From UBA525 sp964589765 (lineage in GTDB: Archaea; Nanobdellota; Nanobdellia; Woesearchaeales; UBA525): a DNA stretch of 64,000 nucleotides. Under the pieces are notes generated by a model that searched no databases, was not told the DNA's origin, and worked only from the letters and a program-made list of their open reading frames with translations. Below, piece after piece: positions 42,824-51,021 of the stretch; the first letter of the stretch is position 1; each line of letters starts with the position of its first letter. The translations under genes and the position numbers were made by a program. The DNA lies in the NCBI GenBank assembly GCA_964589765.1, contig CAZPUM010000003.1, positions 1-64,000 of the forward strand, written 5' to 3'.

Positions 42824-42855
42824 AGCGCAGACTCTACACTGGTTGTAATTAAACC

Positions 42856-44175
42856 TTACTCAATTTTCAGAATCTGACCATTGTACAGAATGTGCACTTT
42901 TTCAGGTTTGTAGTTTAAATCGTTAACCGCAAGCTCTTTTAGAGCCCCTAACTGTCTCATTCCTCCGTGCAGAGGAATTATGTTCTCTGGTTTAAGCCAA
43001 GTTAGCAAATCTCTATGGTCCTCCCTGGCTCCGTGCCCCGAGACGTGAAGGTCTGAGAATATTCTGATATGGTTATGTTTCAAATGGTCGTCAAGTTTCT
43101 TTCTGTTCTCAACGTTGACATCAACAGGAATAACCTTACTACTAAACACAACAAGGTCATCTCTCTTTAATCTTAGAAGTCCGCTGTTTAACGTTCTGCT
43201 AAGAACTGCTTTTGGCTCACCCTGATGTCCAGTCATGATCAAAAGGTATTTGCTGAAGTCTTTATTATTCTTTGATAACCATTCATCAATCTTTTTTCTG
43301 TAGCCAAGAATTTTGACCCCCTCAAAACTGAACACACCCGAATTTTGAGCGGCCTCTGCATATTTTGATAGCGATCTTCCTAAGAAGACTACTTGTCGTC
43401 CCATCTTTTGTCCGAGCTGTACAAGAGTTTTCAATCTGGCAATGTGACTTCCAAAAGTTGTGATTATAACAGCACGACCATTTGTTTCAGTATTCAACAA
43501 CTGGTCAAACAACATCTGCTGAGCTATTTTCTCACTCGGAGCCTTTCCATCAACGTGCGCATAAAGTGAATCCAATAGGAGAACTTTGATTCCTTTCAGT
43601 TCCTTAAGGCGCTTGATGTTGCTTTTAGGACCCATTGTTGGACTGGCATCTAGCTTGAAATCGTTGATGTACGCAACACTTCCGTAAGGCGTGTGAATCA
43701 CAGTACATACCGTATGAGGAATGCTGTGAGTCATATAGACATATTCAATCTCTATTTTTCTTGTTAGTTTGAATCTACTGTTTACATCGTGCTCTATTAT
43801 TTTGTTCTTAATAGGCCTTCTGTCCCTGTCAGTAATATTTCTAATAACCTCTGCAGTCATAGGTGTTGCATGGATATCCGCATCAAACCTGCTTGAGATG
43901 TATGGAATTGCTCCAACGTGGTCTAAGTGACCGTGACTGACACATATTCCTACCACACACTTCTTCAGTTTCGTTAGAATGTTGATATCAGGAACAGCCC
44001 CGACTTCGATCAATTTCTTTGTACTGACATCTTCAATGTCGTCTGATTCTGTATATTCAATATAAGCATCTAGCATGAGGCCCATATCTAAAATTACGAC
44101 CTCATCATCAACTTTTACTGCGACGCAGTTGCGCCCTATTTCTGAAAAACCCCCGACGGGGATAATCTCTAACAT
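42856..44175 (-). CDS. RNase J-like beta-CASP nuclease
   Basis: 439 residues. The metal site is SHGHLDHVGA (HxHxDH at 81-86), and the RNase J-type features GGFSEIGRNCVAVKVDD at the N-terminus, HSIPHTVCTVI, MTGHQGEP and SGHGAREDHRDL are present. Archaeal RNase J is a 5'-3' exonuclease. Together with the aCPSF2-like enzyme the window holds two of the three usual euryarchaeal beta-CASP proteins. ATG is preceded by AAAGGAG. Confidence 0.93.
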   Translation of the reverse strand: MLEIIPVGGFSEIGRNCVAVKVDDEVVILDMGLMLDAYIEYTESDDIEDVSTKKLIEVGAVPDINILTKLKKCVVGICVSHGHLDHVGAIPYISSRFDADIHATPMTAEVIRNITDRDRRPIKNKIIEHDVNSRFKLTRKIEIEYVYMTHSIPHTVCTVIHTPYGSVAYINDFKLDASPTMGPKSNIKRLKELKGIKVLLLDSLYAHVDGKAPSEKIAQQMLFDQLLNTETNGRAVIITTFGSHIARLKTLVQLGQKMGRQVVFLGRSLSKYAEAAQNSGVFSFEGVKILGYRKKIDEWLSKNNKDFSKYLLIMTGHQGEPKAVLSRTLNSGLLRLKRDDLVVFSSKVIPVDVNVENRKKLDDHLKHNHIRIFSDLHVSGHGAREDHRDLLTWLKPENIIPLHGGMRQLGALKELAVNDLNYKPEKVHILYNGQILKIE

Positions 44176-44272
44176 AATTATTTCTCCTTTGACAGAACTA
44201 TCGTCTGTCTCTACTTAATTTCTCTTTCTATCGTCGTGGAGGTCTAGTTTATTTATAAAGGTATTGTAACCT

Positions 44273-45157
44273 TCACGCCCTATATGCTTTATAAAATTCA
44301 TCTACGAACACCGGGATTAACCTTTTTGTTTTTCTATCTCTTGCTGATTTGTAATCTTCAGGATCAATTGTATTCTGTGCAGAATATGTGTGTATCCCTT
44401 CAAATGAGTATTTCAGAACGCTGAATAGGTTCAACAATGTTGCAGGGTCATCTGAAAGTGATGTAACCTTTTCCAGTGTTTCGTCGTGCTGGTTATCACC
44501 AGGAACTAACAGGGGAAAGAACTGCCCGCTAATCACAAGAAAGTTGTAAGGAGTCTCTACCTGCTCTAGCGCACCGATATCGTGAGCCATATCTTGTGGT
44601 CTTGAAAACCACCTGGCGCTGCCAAAATCTGTAACAATCTGTCTACCGTCGGGCAGTAGAGCGAAATCATCGTGCCATTTTTCATGGTGATAATTAATAC
44701 CATGTTTAGCCAGTTCTGCGGTGATTCGCGCACCCTCCCTTACTAAGTTCTCTTCATCGATTAGTTCACAAAGTGGAACTTGGCCTTTAACAAATCGTTC
44801 TGCTATGAACTCCGTGTTAGCTTCTAAAATTTCTGGAGTGAATTCTCCGTCGAGATACCTTAGAATTTCGGGTTCGTGCTTACTGTTGAAGTTTGGAGCA
44901 AGTCTGTACGCACATTCCTTCATAATGAAAACATCCGAGTCTGAACACACAATGTATGGAACTCTTGATTGACCAAAAACAACCTTTCCATTGTGTCTTA
45001 GGTTGTCAACAACAGCGTTTCGAACTCCAATTTTATCAAGCCATGCTTCAAGTTTTTGTCTTTCAGTTTCCAAATCATACAGGGGAGTACCTTGTGCTGT
45101 CTGCTCAAACGCTATATACAGCGCATCCTCTTCCCTCATACGAAAATTAATTGGCAT
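44273..45157 (-). CDS. Protein-kinase-like protein, third gene of the paralogue operon
   Basis: 294 residues. A kinase-like core is suggested by DVFIMKECAYRLAP (possible ATP-site Lys), NYHHEKWHDDFALLPDGRQI (catalytic loop-like, HxxxxHDDF) and VTDFGSARWF (DFG-like metal motif). Glycine-rich loop residues are not obvious, so it may be a divergent kinase of the RIO/aminoglycoside-kinase type. Last gene of an operon behind two paralogous small proteins and under the CYACT-N4-AGTRG operator. Substrate unknown; the neighbours are candidates. Confidence 0.55.
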   Translation of the reverse strand: MPINFRMREEDALYIAFEQTAQGTPLYDLETERQKLEAWLDKIGVRNAVVDNLRHNGKVVFGQSRVPYIVCSDSDVFIMKECAYRLAPNFNSKHEPEILRYLDGEFTPEILEANTEFIAERFVKGQVPLCELIDEENLVREGARITAELAKHGINYHHEKWHDDFALLPDGRQIVTDFGSARWFSRPQDMAHDIGALEQVETPYNFLVISGQFFPLLVPGDNQHDETLEKVTSLSDDPATLLNLFSVLKYSFEGIHTYSAQNTIDPEDYKSARDRKTKRLIPVFVDEFYKAYRA

Positions 45158-45159
45158 AG

Positions 45160-45564
45160 TTACAACTCTTCGTTTAGCTCATCAACACTGTTTGCTAAGT
45201 ATAGATTTGGATTGTGGACTGCATACCATTTTTCCGCCAAATCAATAAGTGAATGCAAAGTTGGATTTTCGTTTAGACCTCTAATGTTCATTGTGACATA
45301 TTTTATGGCCTCGTGTGGAATAAGACAACCTTCCTCAACTTGCATCTCATCAATTTCAACGTCAACATCTGCTTCAAGTCCTTTACCTGAGTAACCCTTA
45401 GCTAAAGGATTTCTAAAAGTTCTAGCACTAACCATACCTGCAGCATTGAAGATTAAAATCACTTCGTGAAGCATGGCATTTATTCCAATATTATTGGCTT
45501 TGACCCTTGCTGTGAAGTCCACTTGTCCATCCACAACTTTTCTAACCATTCCTGAATCTATCAT
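45160..45564 (-). CDS. Paralogue 2 of a small unknown protein pair
   Basis: 134 residues. It shares PLAKGYSGKGLEADVDVEID, YVTMNIRG and EKWYAVHNPNLY with the preceding gene product. Mixed alpha/beta, no signal. ATG at 45564 overlaps the upstream stop (ATGA) and follows GAGGTG. The kinase-like gene starts two bases after its stop. No known family. Confidence 0.6.
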   Translation of the reverse strand: MIDSGMVRKVVDGQVDFTARVKANNIGINAMLHEVILIFNAAGMVSARTFRNPLAKGYSGKGLEADVDVEIDEMQVEEGCLIPHEAIKYVTMNIRGLNENPTLHSLIDLAEKWYAVHNPNLYLANSVDELNEEL

Positions 45565-46013
45565 AATAGCACCTCTTTTCTTAGAACCATACTCTCTGCC
45601 TGTTGGGCAGTATGTCTTTCTCTTCCTAATTCAGACATTCTTCTCGAAACGTAGTTCTCAGCATTGTGAACATCATACCATTTTTGTACCAGTTCAATAA
45701 CTGCCTTCAAAGCGTCGTTGTCCTTGTGACCTTTGACATCCATTTCTACGTATGTATCCTCAGCGTTACGAATGACCTTACCTGAAGCATCACTTACTGG
45801 ATAACTCTCTAGGTTGATATTTGCTTCAATACCTAGACCTGAATAACCTGTCCTCAAAGGATGTCTCCAATTTCTATTTGGAGAAAGACCTGCTGCTTCC
45901 ACTATCTTTACAAGTTCTTGCTTTTTTGCCCTATATCCCGGCTTAGAATCTGCATTAACTGAGACTTTAAACGATGTTTCGTCTCCCAATGTTATTCCAA
46001 AGTATCCATTCAT
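45561..46013 (-). CDS. Paralogue 1 of a small unknown protein pair
   Basis: 150 residues. It shares PLRTGYSGLGIEANINLE, YVEMDVKG and QKWYDVHNAENY with the next gene and has an additional basic C-terminal tail (RRMSELGRERHTAQQAESMV). The start is preceded by GGGGGTTG. First gene of an operon 46013-44273 controlled by the inverted repeat CTACT-N4-AGTGG. Function unknown; the duplicated fold and the kinase-like partner suggest a signalling or stress module (inference). Confidence 0.6.
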   Translation of the reverse strand: MNGYFGITLGDETSFKVSVNADSKPGYRAKKQELVKIVEAAGLSPNRNWRHPLRTGYSGLGIEANINLESYPVSDASGKVIRNAEDTYVEMDVKGHKDNDALKAVIELVQKWYDVHNAENYVSRRMSELGRERHTAQQAESMVLRKEVLL

Positions 46014-46052
46014 ATTTTCAACCCCCTATATGCGTATTATTGGAAGCTTTCT

Positions 46053-46088
46053 ATATAAATGTTTCTGTTTTTTACCACTTTCTAGTAG
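46053..46088 (-). promoter_or_regulatory. Promoter with CTACT-N4-AGTGG operator, operon 46013-44273
   Basis: On the minus strand: CTACT-AGAA-AGTGG (46088-46075), TAAAAAACAGAAA (46074-46062), TATA CATTTATATAG (46060-46053). Same spacing as at 18121, 18471 and 50964. Confidence 0.75.
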
Positions 46089-46137
46089 TTATGTTTTAGT
46101 CAAAGTCTTTATATTCGAGAACAGAGGGCTAAACCGC

Positions 46138-47241
46138 ATGGAAGTTACACCCTGGGCTGTTTCCGACGATATAGACTATGAAAAGCTAATCAAGGAGTTT
46201 GGCGTCAAACCGCTTGATTCAAGCCTTAGAGCTCGTCTGGAAAAGCTTGCCGGAGAAGAACACTACATGCTCAGAAGGAATATATTCTTCTCCCATATGT
46301 ACTTCGACAAGATTCTCGACACAATCGAGAAAGGAGACACAGTCTATCTATACACAGGAAGAGCCCCTTCAGGACCAGTCCATCTAGGACACATAATTCC
46401 ATGGATTTTCACAAAATGGCTCCAAGATAAGCTGGACCTGACCCTAATCTTCCAGATTCCTGATGAGGAAAAATTCCTCTTCAAGGACAATCTGACTTTT
46501 GAGGACACAGCCAAATGGACTAAAGATAATCTGAAAGACATAATGGCTGTGGGATTCAATCCAGAAAAAACCAAGTTCCTAATCGATACAAAACACGCAG
46601 GTCTGATGTACCAGAAGGCCTGCGAGGTGGCAAAAAAGACCACAGCAAGCACTGTCAAAGCACTATTCGGACTGCAGGATTCCGACAATGTCGGAAAATA
46701 CTTCTACAGCTGTATGCAGTCCGTTCCTTGCTTTGTACCAACAATACTTGAGGGCAAGAGAACCCCTGTTCTGATTCCTTGTGCCATCGACCAGGATGTT
46801 CATTTCAGGTTGACACGCGACGTAGCAGAAAAACTGGGCTACCCCAAGCCCAGCACAATCCTCTGCCGATTCCTGCCACCGCTTGAAGGCGGTGGAAAGA
46901 TGTCAACAACCGAGGCAGAGCATGCCGTTATCAACATGTCCGACGATGCAAAGACCATTAAGAAGAAAGTTAACAAGTACGCATTCTCAGGCGGGCAAGT
47001 AACTGTCGAAGAACATCGTGAGAAAGGCGGAGACCCTGACATTGACATGTCCTTCCAGTGGCTAACCTTCCTAGAGGAAGACGATTCCAAACTGGAAGAT
47101 ATTCGTTCTAAGTACAAGTCAGGCGAGTTACTGTCCGGCGAACTAAAGCAAATACTTATCGACAAGTTAACTGAGATTTTGGAGGCGCATCAGAAACGCA
47201 AGGAGACTGTTGACCCTTCGAAATCGATTATAGAATTATAA
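46138..47241 (+). CDS. trpS: Tryptophanyl-tRNA synthetase (archaeal type)
   Basis: 367 residues. Class I motifs HLGH (82-85, in APSGPVHLGHIIPW) and KMSTT (254-258, in EGGGKMSTTEAEH) are intact, with the archaeal/eukaryotic TrpRS segment YFYSCMQSVPCFVPTILEGK. It charges tRNA-Trp in the cytoplasm. ATG 46138 is about 26 bases after TATA CTTTATATTC; the frame is open to 46030, but that part is promoter of the divergent operon. Confidence 0.95.
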   Translation: MEVTPWAVSDDIDYEKLIKEFGVKPLDSSLRARLEKLAGEEHYMLRRNIFFSHMYFDKILDTIEKGDTVYLYTGRAPSGPVHLGHIIPWIFTKWLQDKLDLTLIFQIPDEEKFLFKDNLTFEDTAKWTKDNLKDIMAVGFNPEKTKFLIDTKHAGLMYQKACEVAKKTTASTVKALFGLQDSDNVGKYFYSCMQSVPCFVPTILEGKRTPVLIPCAIDQDVHFRLTRDVAEKLGYPKPSTILCRFLPPLEGGGKMSTTEAEHAVINMSDDAKTIKKKVNKYAFSGGQVTVEEHREKGGDPDIDMSFQWLTFLEEDDSKLEDIRSKYKSGELLSGELKQILIDKLTEILEAHQKRKETVDPSKSIIEL

Positions 47242-47248
47242 AAAAAAA
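47239..47248 (-). terminator. Poly-T terminator of the TRAM gene
   Basis: On the minus strand, just after the TRAM gene stop, there is an eight-to-nine-base T run (the plus strand A run at the trpS stop codon). Archaeal polymerase terminates at such oligo-T tracts. Confidence 0.5.
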
Positions 47249-47264
47249 GAAATAATGAAGGAAG

Positions 47265-47864
47265 TTACTCCTTCTTCTCGTCGTCTTCAGAATCATCGTC
47301 ATCAGAATCATCATCTTCAGACTCTTCTTCAGCAGGCTCTTCGGTTGTTTCCTCTTCGGACTCTTCCTCAGCGATTTCTTCCTCAGTTTCAGCGGAAGGT
47401 GCTTCAGGCTCAACATCGTGTTCGTCAGAAGATGGTTCCTCTTCAGGCTCATCATCCTGCGCGTTGTCCAAGTCGTCTAGCTCCTCTTCAGTCGCTTCAG
47501 GCTCCTCAGAATCATCTTCAAAGTCATCCTCTGAATCTTCATTCCCAGGCTCTTCGTCTCCGAAACTCTCAGAATCCAAGTGCTCGTTCGCTTCGAACTC
47601 TGGCTCAGGTTCTGCCACCGCGGGAGAGTCATCTTCAGTCTCTGCATCGCCGATAACCTCAGCGAAACCTACCTTTGTAAGAACTCTTGTCACGCGGACT
47701 CTCTTTCGCTCACCTGCTTGTGTGTTTGGCACAAACAGAACGAAGCCCTGTACTTTTGCGACACCATCGCCCTTCTCGCCAACAGCCTCGATAGTTACAT
47801 CGACTTCTTCTCCTTCTTTAACTGGCGGAGTCATTCCGCCTCTCATATTTCTATCTCCGTACAT
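47265..47864 (-). CDS. TRAM-domain protein with very long acidic tail
   Basis: 199 residues. Residues about 14-72 are a TRAM domain (EEVDVTIEAVGEKGDGVAKV; VLFVPNTQAGERKRVRVTRV), an RNA-binding OB-like fold; small archaeal TRAM proteins act as RNA chaperones. The remaining 125 residues are nearly all Glu, Asp and Ser with few hydrophobics, an uncommon extension for this family, and would be disordered. A poly-T tract follows the stop. ATG preceded by AAGGAG. Confidence 0.85.
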   Translation of the reverse strand: MYGDRNMRGGMTPPVKEGEEVDVTIEAVGEKGDGVAKVQGFVLFVPNTQAGERKRVRVTRVLTKVGFAEVIGDAETEDDSPAVAEPEPEFEANEHLDSESFGDEEPGNEDSEDDFEDDSEEPEATEEELDDLDNAQDDEPEEEPSSDEHDVEPEAPSAETEEEIAEEESEEETTEEPAEEESEDDDSDDDDSEDDEKKE

Positions 47865-47990
47865 ATTTCTTTACTCCTTTCCCTCACTGAGGGTTAAGTT
47901 TCGTACTCAATACCCCTTTTTAATAGGTTATGGTTAAACCACTGAAAGATTACGGAATATCTTTAAGAAGGCCTCCTCAGGATTTCAACT

Positions 47991-49439
47991 ATGGAGTTAC
48001 CCGCTAACATTTTTGTTCTGTTTGGTGCCACAGGAGACCTGGCCAATAAAAAACTAATCCCCGCACTCTACAGAATGCACGCAAGAGGCGAGTTACACAA
48101 AGATTTTCGCTTATTTGCCACAGGAAGACGCACAATCAGTCACACCAGACTTTGTAAGGATTACAAAGAGTTCGTACAAAAAGAAGTATACCAAACCAAA
48201 ACATGGTCGGATTTCTGTAAGAGAATTGAATACCACCGGCTAGAGTTTGAGGATGAAAACGCCTACGACGAACTTTTAGAGAAAATTAACAAGCTAAAGG
48301 CAAAAGAACACAGGATATTCTATCTTGCCACACCACAAGAAGCATTTGCAACCGTGGTTAGCAATCTGGCACGCTCAGGACTTGCTAAGAAAAAACCCAG
48401 CAAAGGCTGGCACAGAGTTGTGTTTGAAAAACCTTTTGGGTCCGACTCTAAATCCGCTAAAACCCTTAACAAAGGAATAACCCATCTTTTCGACGAGGAA
48501 CAGATTTACAGAATCGATCATTACATAGGAAAAAGTCTTGTCCAACAGATACTAGGTTTAAGATTCGCCAACCCAATTCTTGAAAACCAATGGGACCGGG
48601 ACCATATTGAGTCCATAGAAATAGCAATCAGTGAAGATGTTGGAGTAGGTAGCAGGGGAGGGTACTATGACAACTCTGGAGCCATCAGAGATATGGTTCA
48701 GAACCATCTTATGCAAGTGCTGTCATTGGTAGCGATGGAATCTCCTAAAAGTCTTTATGCAGAGGATATTCGTGACGCAAAGGTCGCAGTCCTGAAAAAA
48801 GTTGAGCTTCAAACCAGAGCACAGTTGAAACATAACCTGGTGCTCGGACAGTACACCAGAGGTAAAACTGGCAAAACCAACCTACCTAATTACACAGATG
48901 AAAAAGGGATTTCATCAGAAAGCACAACTGAAACTTATGCTGCTGTGAAACTTTTCGTCAATAATCACAGATGGCAAGGGGTTCCATTCTATCTCTGGAC
49001 AGGCAAGGCTCTGAATGACAAATTTGCAGAAGTAAGAATTAAGTTTAAACGAGGAGACTGGCTACAGGTTCCTGGATGCAAGGGATATATTCCTGAAAAC
49101 CAGTTTGTCATCAGAATCCAACCCGAGGAAGGCCTGCGCATGTGCATCAACCTTGCCGAAACTAAAGATACCTGTGCTGTAGCCCAGGAAGTTCTGGACT
49201 TCACAAAGCCCACCACTTATGGGTTGAACACAAAAGAAGCGTATCAACTATTACTTGAAGAGGTAATGAAAGGGGACCAGACTATGTTTACAAGATGGGA
49301 CTTTGTTTGTAATTCCTGGAGAATCGCAGACAATCTTCTATCAGTGAACGGCCAAGTACACAAGTATAAAGCAGGCAGTCCCGGTCCTTTCGCAGCACTG
49401 ACATTACTGAAGCACAACAAAAGATATTTAGAAAAATAA
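47991..49439 (+). CDS. zwf: Glucose-6-phosphate 1-dehydrogenase, bacterial type
   Basis: 482 residues, full length. NAD(P)-binding FGATGDLANKKLIPALYRM (11-29), VVFEKPFGSD, the active-site segment RIDHYIGKSLVQQ (near residue 174) and DNSGAIRDMVQNHLMQVLSL are all present. It oxidises glucose-6-phosphate to 6-phosphogluconolactone. Bacterial-type Zwf is rare in archaea, which mostly lack the oxidative pentose phosphate pathway, so transfer from bacteria is likely. No partner gene (pgl, gnd) is in the window. Leaderless promoter TATCTTTAAG. Confidence 0.95.
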   Translation: MELPANIFVLFGATGDLANKKLIPALYRMHARGELHKDFRLFATGRRTISHTRLCKDYKEFVQKEVYQTKTWSDFCKRIEYHRLEFEDENAYDELLEKINKLKAKEHRIFYLATPQEAFATVVSNLARSGLAKKKPSKGWHRVVFEKPFGSDSKSAKTLNKGITHLFDEEQIYRIDHYIGKSLVQQILGLRFANPILENQWDRDHIESIEIAISEDVGVGSRGGYYDNSGAIRDMVQNHLMQVLSLVAMESPKSLYAEDIRDAKVAVLKKVELQTRAQLKHNLVLGQYTRGKTGKTNLPNYTDEKGISSESTTETYAAVKLFVNNHRWQGVPFYLWTGKALNDKFAEVRIKFKRGDWLQVPGCKGYIPENQFVIRIQPEEGLRMCINLAETKDTCAVAQEVLDFTKPTTYGLNTKEAYQLLLEEVMKGDQTMFTRWDFVCNSWRIADNLLSVNGQVHKYKAGSPGPFAALTLLKHNKRYLEK

Positions 49440-49448
49440 AGGAGATGC

Positions 49449-50453
49449 CTAAGCATCTGTGAGTCCTGATTCTGTAACAATGAATACCGCTTCATCATCA
49501 GGAAGGTTTGGAGCGTCAACAAGCTTCGCGACACGAGTCCCTTTCTTTCCTCTACGCAAGTAGATTCTGAAAGTTGAGTTGTGCCCAACTATATGCCCGC
49601 CGATGGCCTCTGTGGGGTCACCGAAGAATTGGTCGGGCTTGGCCATGACCTGGTTCGTGACATAAACTGCCACGTTGTAGGTGTCTGCCAGCCTGCTTAG
49701 GACGTGCATGTGCTTGTTCAGCTTCTGCTGTCTCTCAGCCAGCATTCCTCTTCCTACAAACTCCGCACGGAAATGCGCAGTCATGCTGTCCACAACGACG
49801 AGTTTGACATTCAGCCCCTGTTTGATAATCTCTTCTACCTTCTCAGCGAGAAGCATCTGGTGGTCTGAGTTGTAGGCTTTTGCCACACGAATGTTCTTTA
49901 ATACATCATTTCCGTCCACGCCCTTGCCTTCGGCAAACTGCAGAATTCTTTCTGGGCGGAACGTGTTTTCCGTGTCAATGAAGACTGTGACCGCAGTGGG
50001 GTCCTGTGCATAGACATTAACAGCCAGCTGGTGTGCAATCTGTGTCTTTGCGCTTCCATACTGACCGAAGCACTCTGAGATACAGCCTGTTTCAAACCCT
50101 CCTGCGAGAATTCTATCGAAGTCCATAACTCCTGTTGAAATTCTAGACACAGCGTCTCTTTTGGCCATTACAGCATCACCTGACATGAAACCCATGTTCA
50201 GATTCTCTCGGGCTGCCTGGATAATCTTTCGGGCAACAGACTCGCTTACTCCCGACGCATCAACAATCTCTCCAGGGCTAGCAACAGCTATACTCATCAA
50301 GGTATCATACCCTACGCTAGTCAGCTTCTCAGCCGTCGCAGCTCCTACTCCTGGAAGCTCCGTAATATCCTTTTCTTTTGCTGTTTCCATAACTACAACC
50401 GGTTCTTCTTGAACTGTGATTGTCTCTTGGTTTTTATCAGTTTTCTTACTCAT
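49449..50453 (-). CDS. radA: DNA repair and recombination protein RadA, variant Walker A
   Basis: 334 residues. The N-terminal HhH domain (ITELPGVGAATAEKLTSVGY, about 30-85) and the RecA core are typical of archaeal RadA: ISTGVMDFDRILAGGFETG, MLAERQQKLNKHMHVLSRLA, VYVTNQVMAKPDQFFGD. Walker A reads GQYGSAKT (130-137), with Ala in place of the usual Gly before the Lys; the codon is GCA. RadA pairs homologous strands during recombination. It follows the small 50464-50745 gene by ten bases in one operon. Confidence 0.95.
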   Translation of the reverse strand: MSKKTDKNQETITVQEEPVVVMETAKEKDITELPGVGAATAEKLTSVGYDTLMSIAVASPGEIVDASGVSESVARKIIQAARENLNMGFMSGDAVMAKRDAVSRISTGVMDFDRILAGGFETGCISECFGQYGSAKTQIAHQLAVNVYAQDPTAVTVFIDTENTFRPERILQFAEGKGVDGNDVLKNIRVAKAYNSDHQMLLAEKVEEIIKQGLNVKLVVVDSMTAHFRAEFVGRGMLAERQQKLNKHMHVLSRLADTYNVAVYVTNQVMAKPDQFFGDPTEAIGGHIVGHNSTFRIYLRRGKKGTRVAKLVDAPNLPDDEAVFIVTESGLTDA

Positions 50454-50463
50454 CGTGAATCAC

Positions 50464-50745
50464 CTAGTATTCTTCCTCTTCTCCGGAGAGTACGAGGTAC
50501 TCGTACGCTTTTTGGAGAATCAGTGCCGCTTTGGGCAAATCATTGACCCTAAGACTGTTAGTATTCTGCCAGTTGCCGTTCTTGTCCTTGTATCGGCGCT
50601 CAAAACTGACCGTCTTAAATTTCATCTGCTGGCCATCAGAAGTCACGTTTTCGTTCTCCCATATGGCCACCTGGATGGCTCCGGAACGGAAACTCTTGAC
50701 CGGCATTCTGCTGTTGTTCTTCTCAAATGTGTATGTTTTTTGCAT
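50464..50745 (-). CDS. Small protein co-transcribed with radA
   Basis: 93 residues. FRSGAIQVAIWENENVTSDG, KFKTVSFERRYKDKNGNWQ and NSLRVNDLPKAALILQKAYE form a compact strand-rich fold ending in a helix and an acidic tail (SGEEEEY), suggestive of a single-stranded nucleic-acid-binding protein, which would fit next to radA. I recognise the pattern as widespread but cannot name the family. ATG preceded by AAGGTGGTGA. Confidence 0.65.
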   Translation of the reverse strand: MQKTYTFEKNNSRMPVKSFRSGAIQVAIWENENVTSDGQQMKFKTVSFERRYKDKNGNWQNTNSLRVNDLPKAALILQKAYEYLVLSGEEEEY

Positions 50746-51021
50746 TTTTCACCACCTTGCTTTCGCATTTTGTTTCAACTCCCGAGAAAAAGAGGAAATT
50801 GCGGCGGTATCCATGATGGGCGACGATGGTACGGCCGCTTTAGGGCTCGGAAGGGGGTGCTGCCATTGGGCAACAGTTGAAATGACTGAATTTCGTTTAA
50901 ATACCCGGCGCGACTGTGTCCAGTGGCTTTCTCGACGGAAAAGTAGTGTCCAGTGATATATGACTACTAATGAGTGGTTACAAATAGAAAGTGTTATAAA
51001 TGAAGAAGGCAATGGGATATT
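50746..51021. promoter_or_regulatory. Divergent promoter region of the radA operon and ParB-like gene
   Basis: No gene supported. For the minus direction: TATA GTATTTAAACG (about 50894-50904), palindrome variant TTTCTCGACGGAAAA (50928-50942) 24 bases upstream of it, and a leader of about 130 bases containing two short ORFs (MAAPPSEP, and a 21-codon frame at 50749-50814 ending three bases before the ATG). For the plus direction: operator 50964-50977 and TATA GTTATAAATG. Confidence 0.55.
50964..51002 (+). promoter_or_regulatory. Promoter with CTACT-N4-AGTGG operator, ParB-like gene
   Basis: CTACT-AATG-AGTGG (50964-50977), TTACAAATAGAAA (50978-50990), TATA GTTATAAATG (50993-51002), ATG at 51022. 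Fourth member of the operator family. Confidence 0.75.

Noticed and set aside
47255..47656. Plus-strand Gln/Leu/Ser-rich frame
   Set aside because: Shadow of the acidic tail of the TRAM protein on the minus strand.
50749..51012. 87-residue minus-strand frame upstream of the radA operon
   Set aside because: It spans the TATA box, the palindrome variant and the operator of the divergent gene; only a short internal frame could be a leader peptide.
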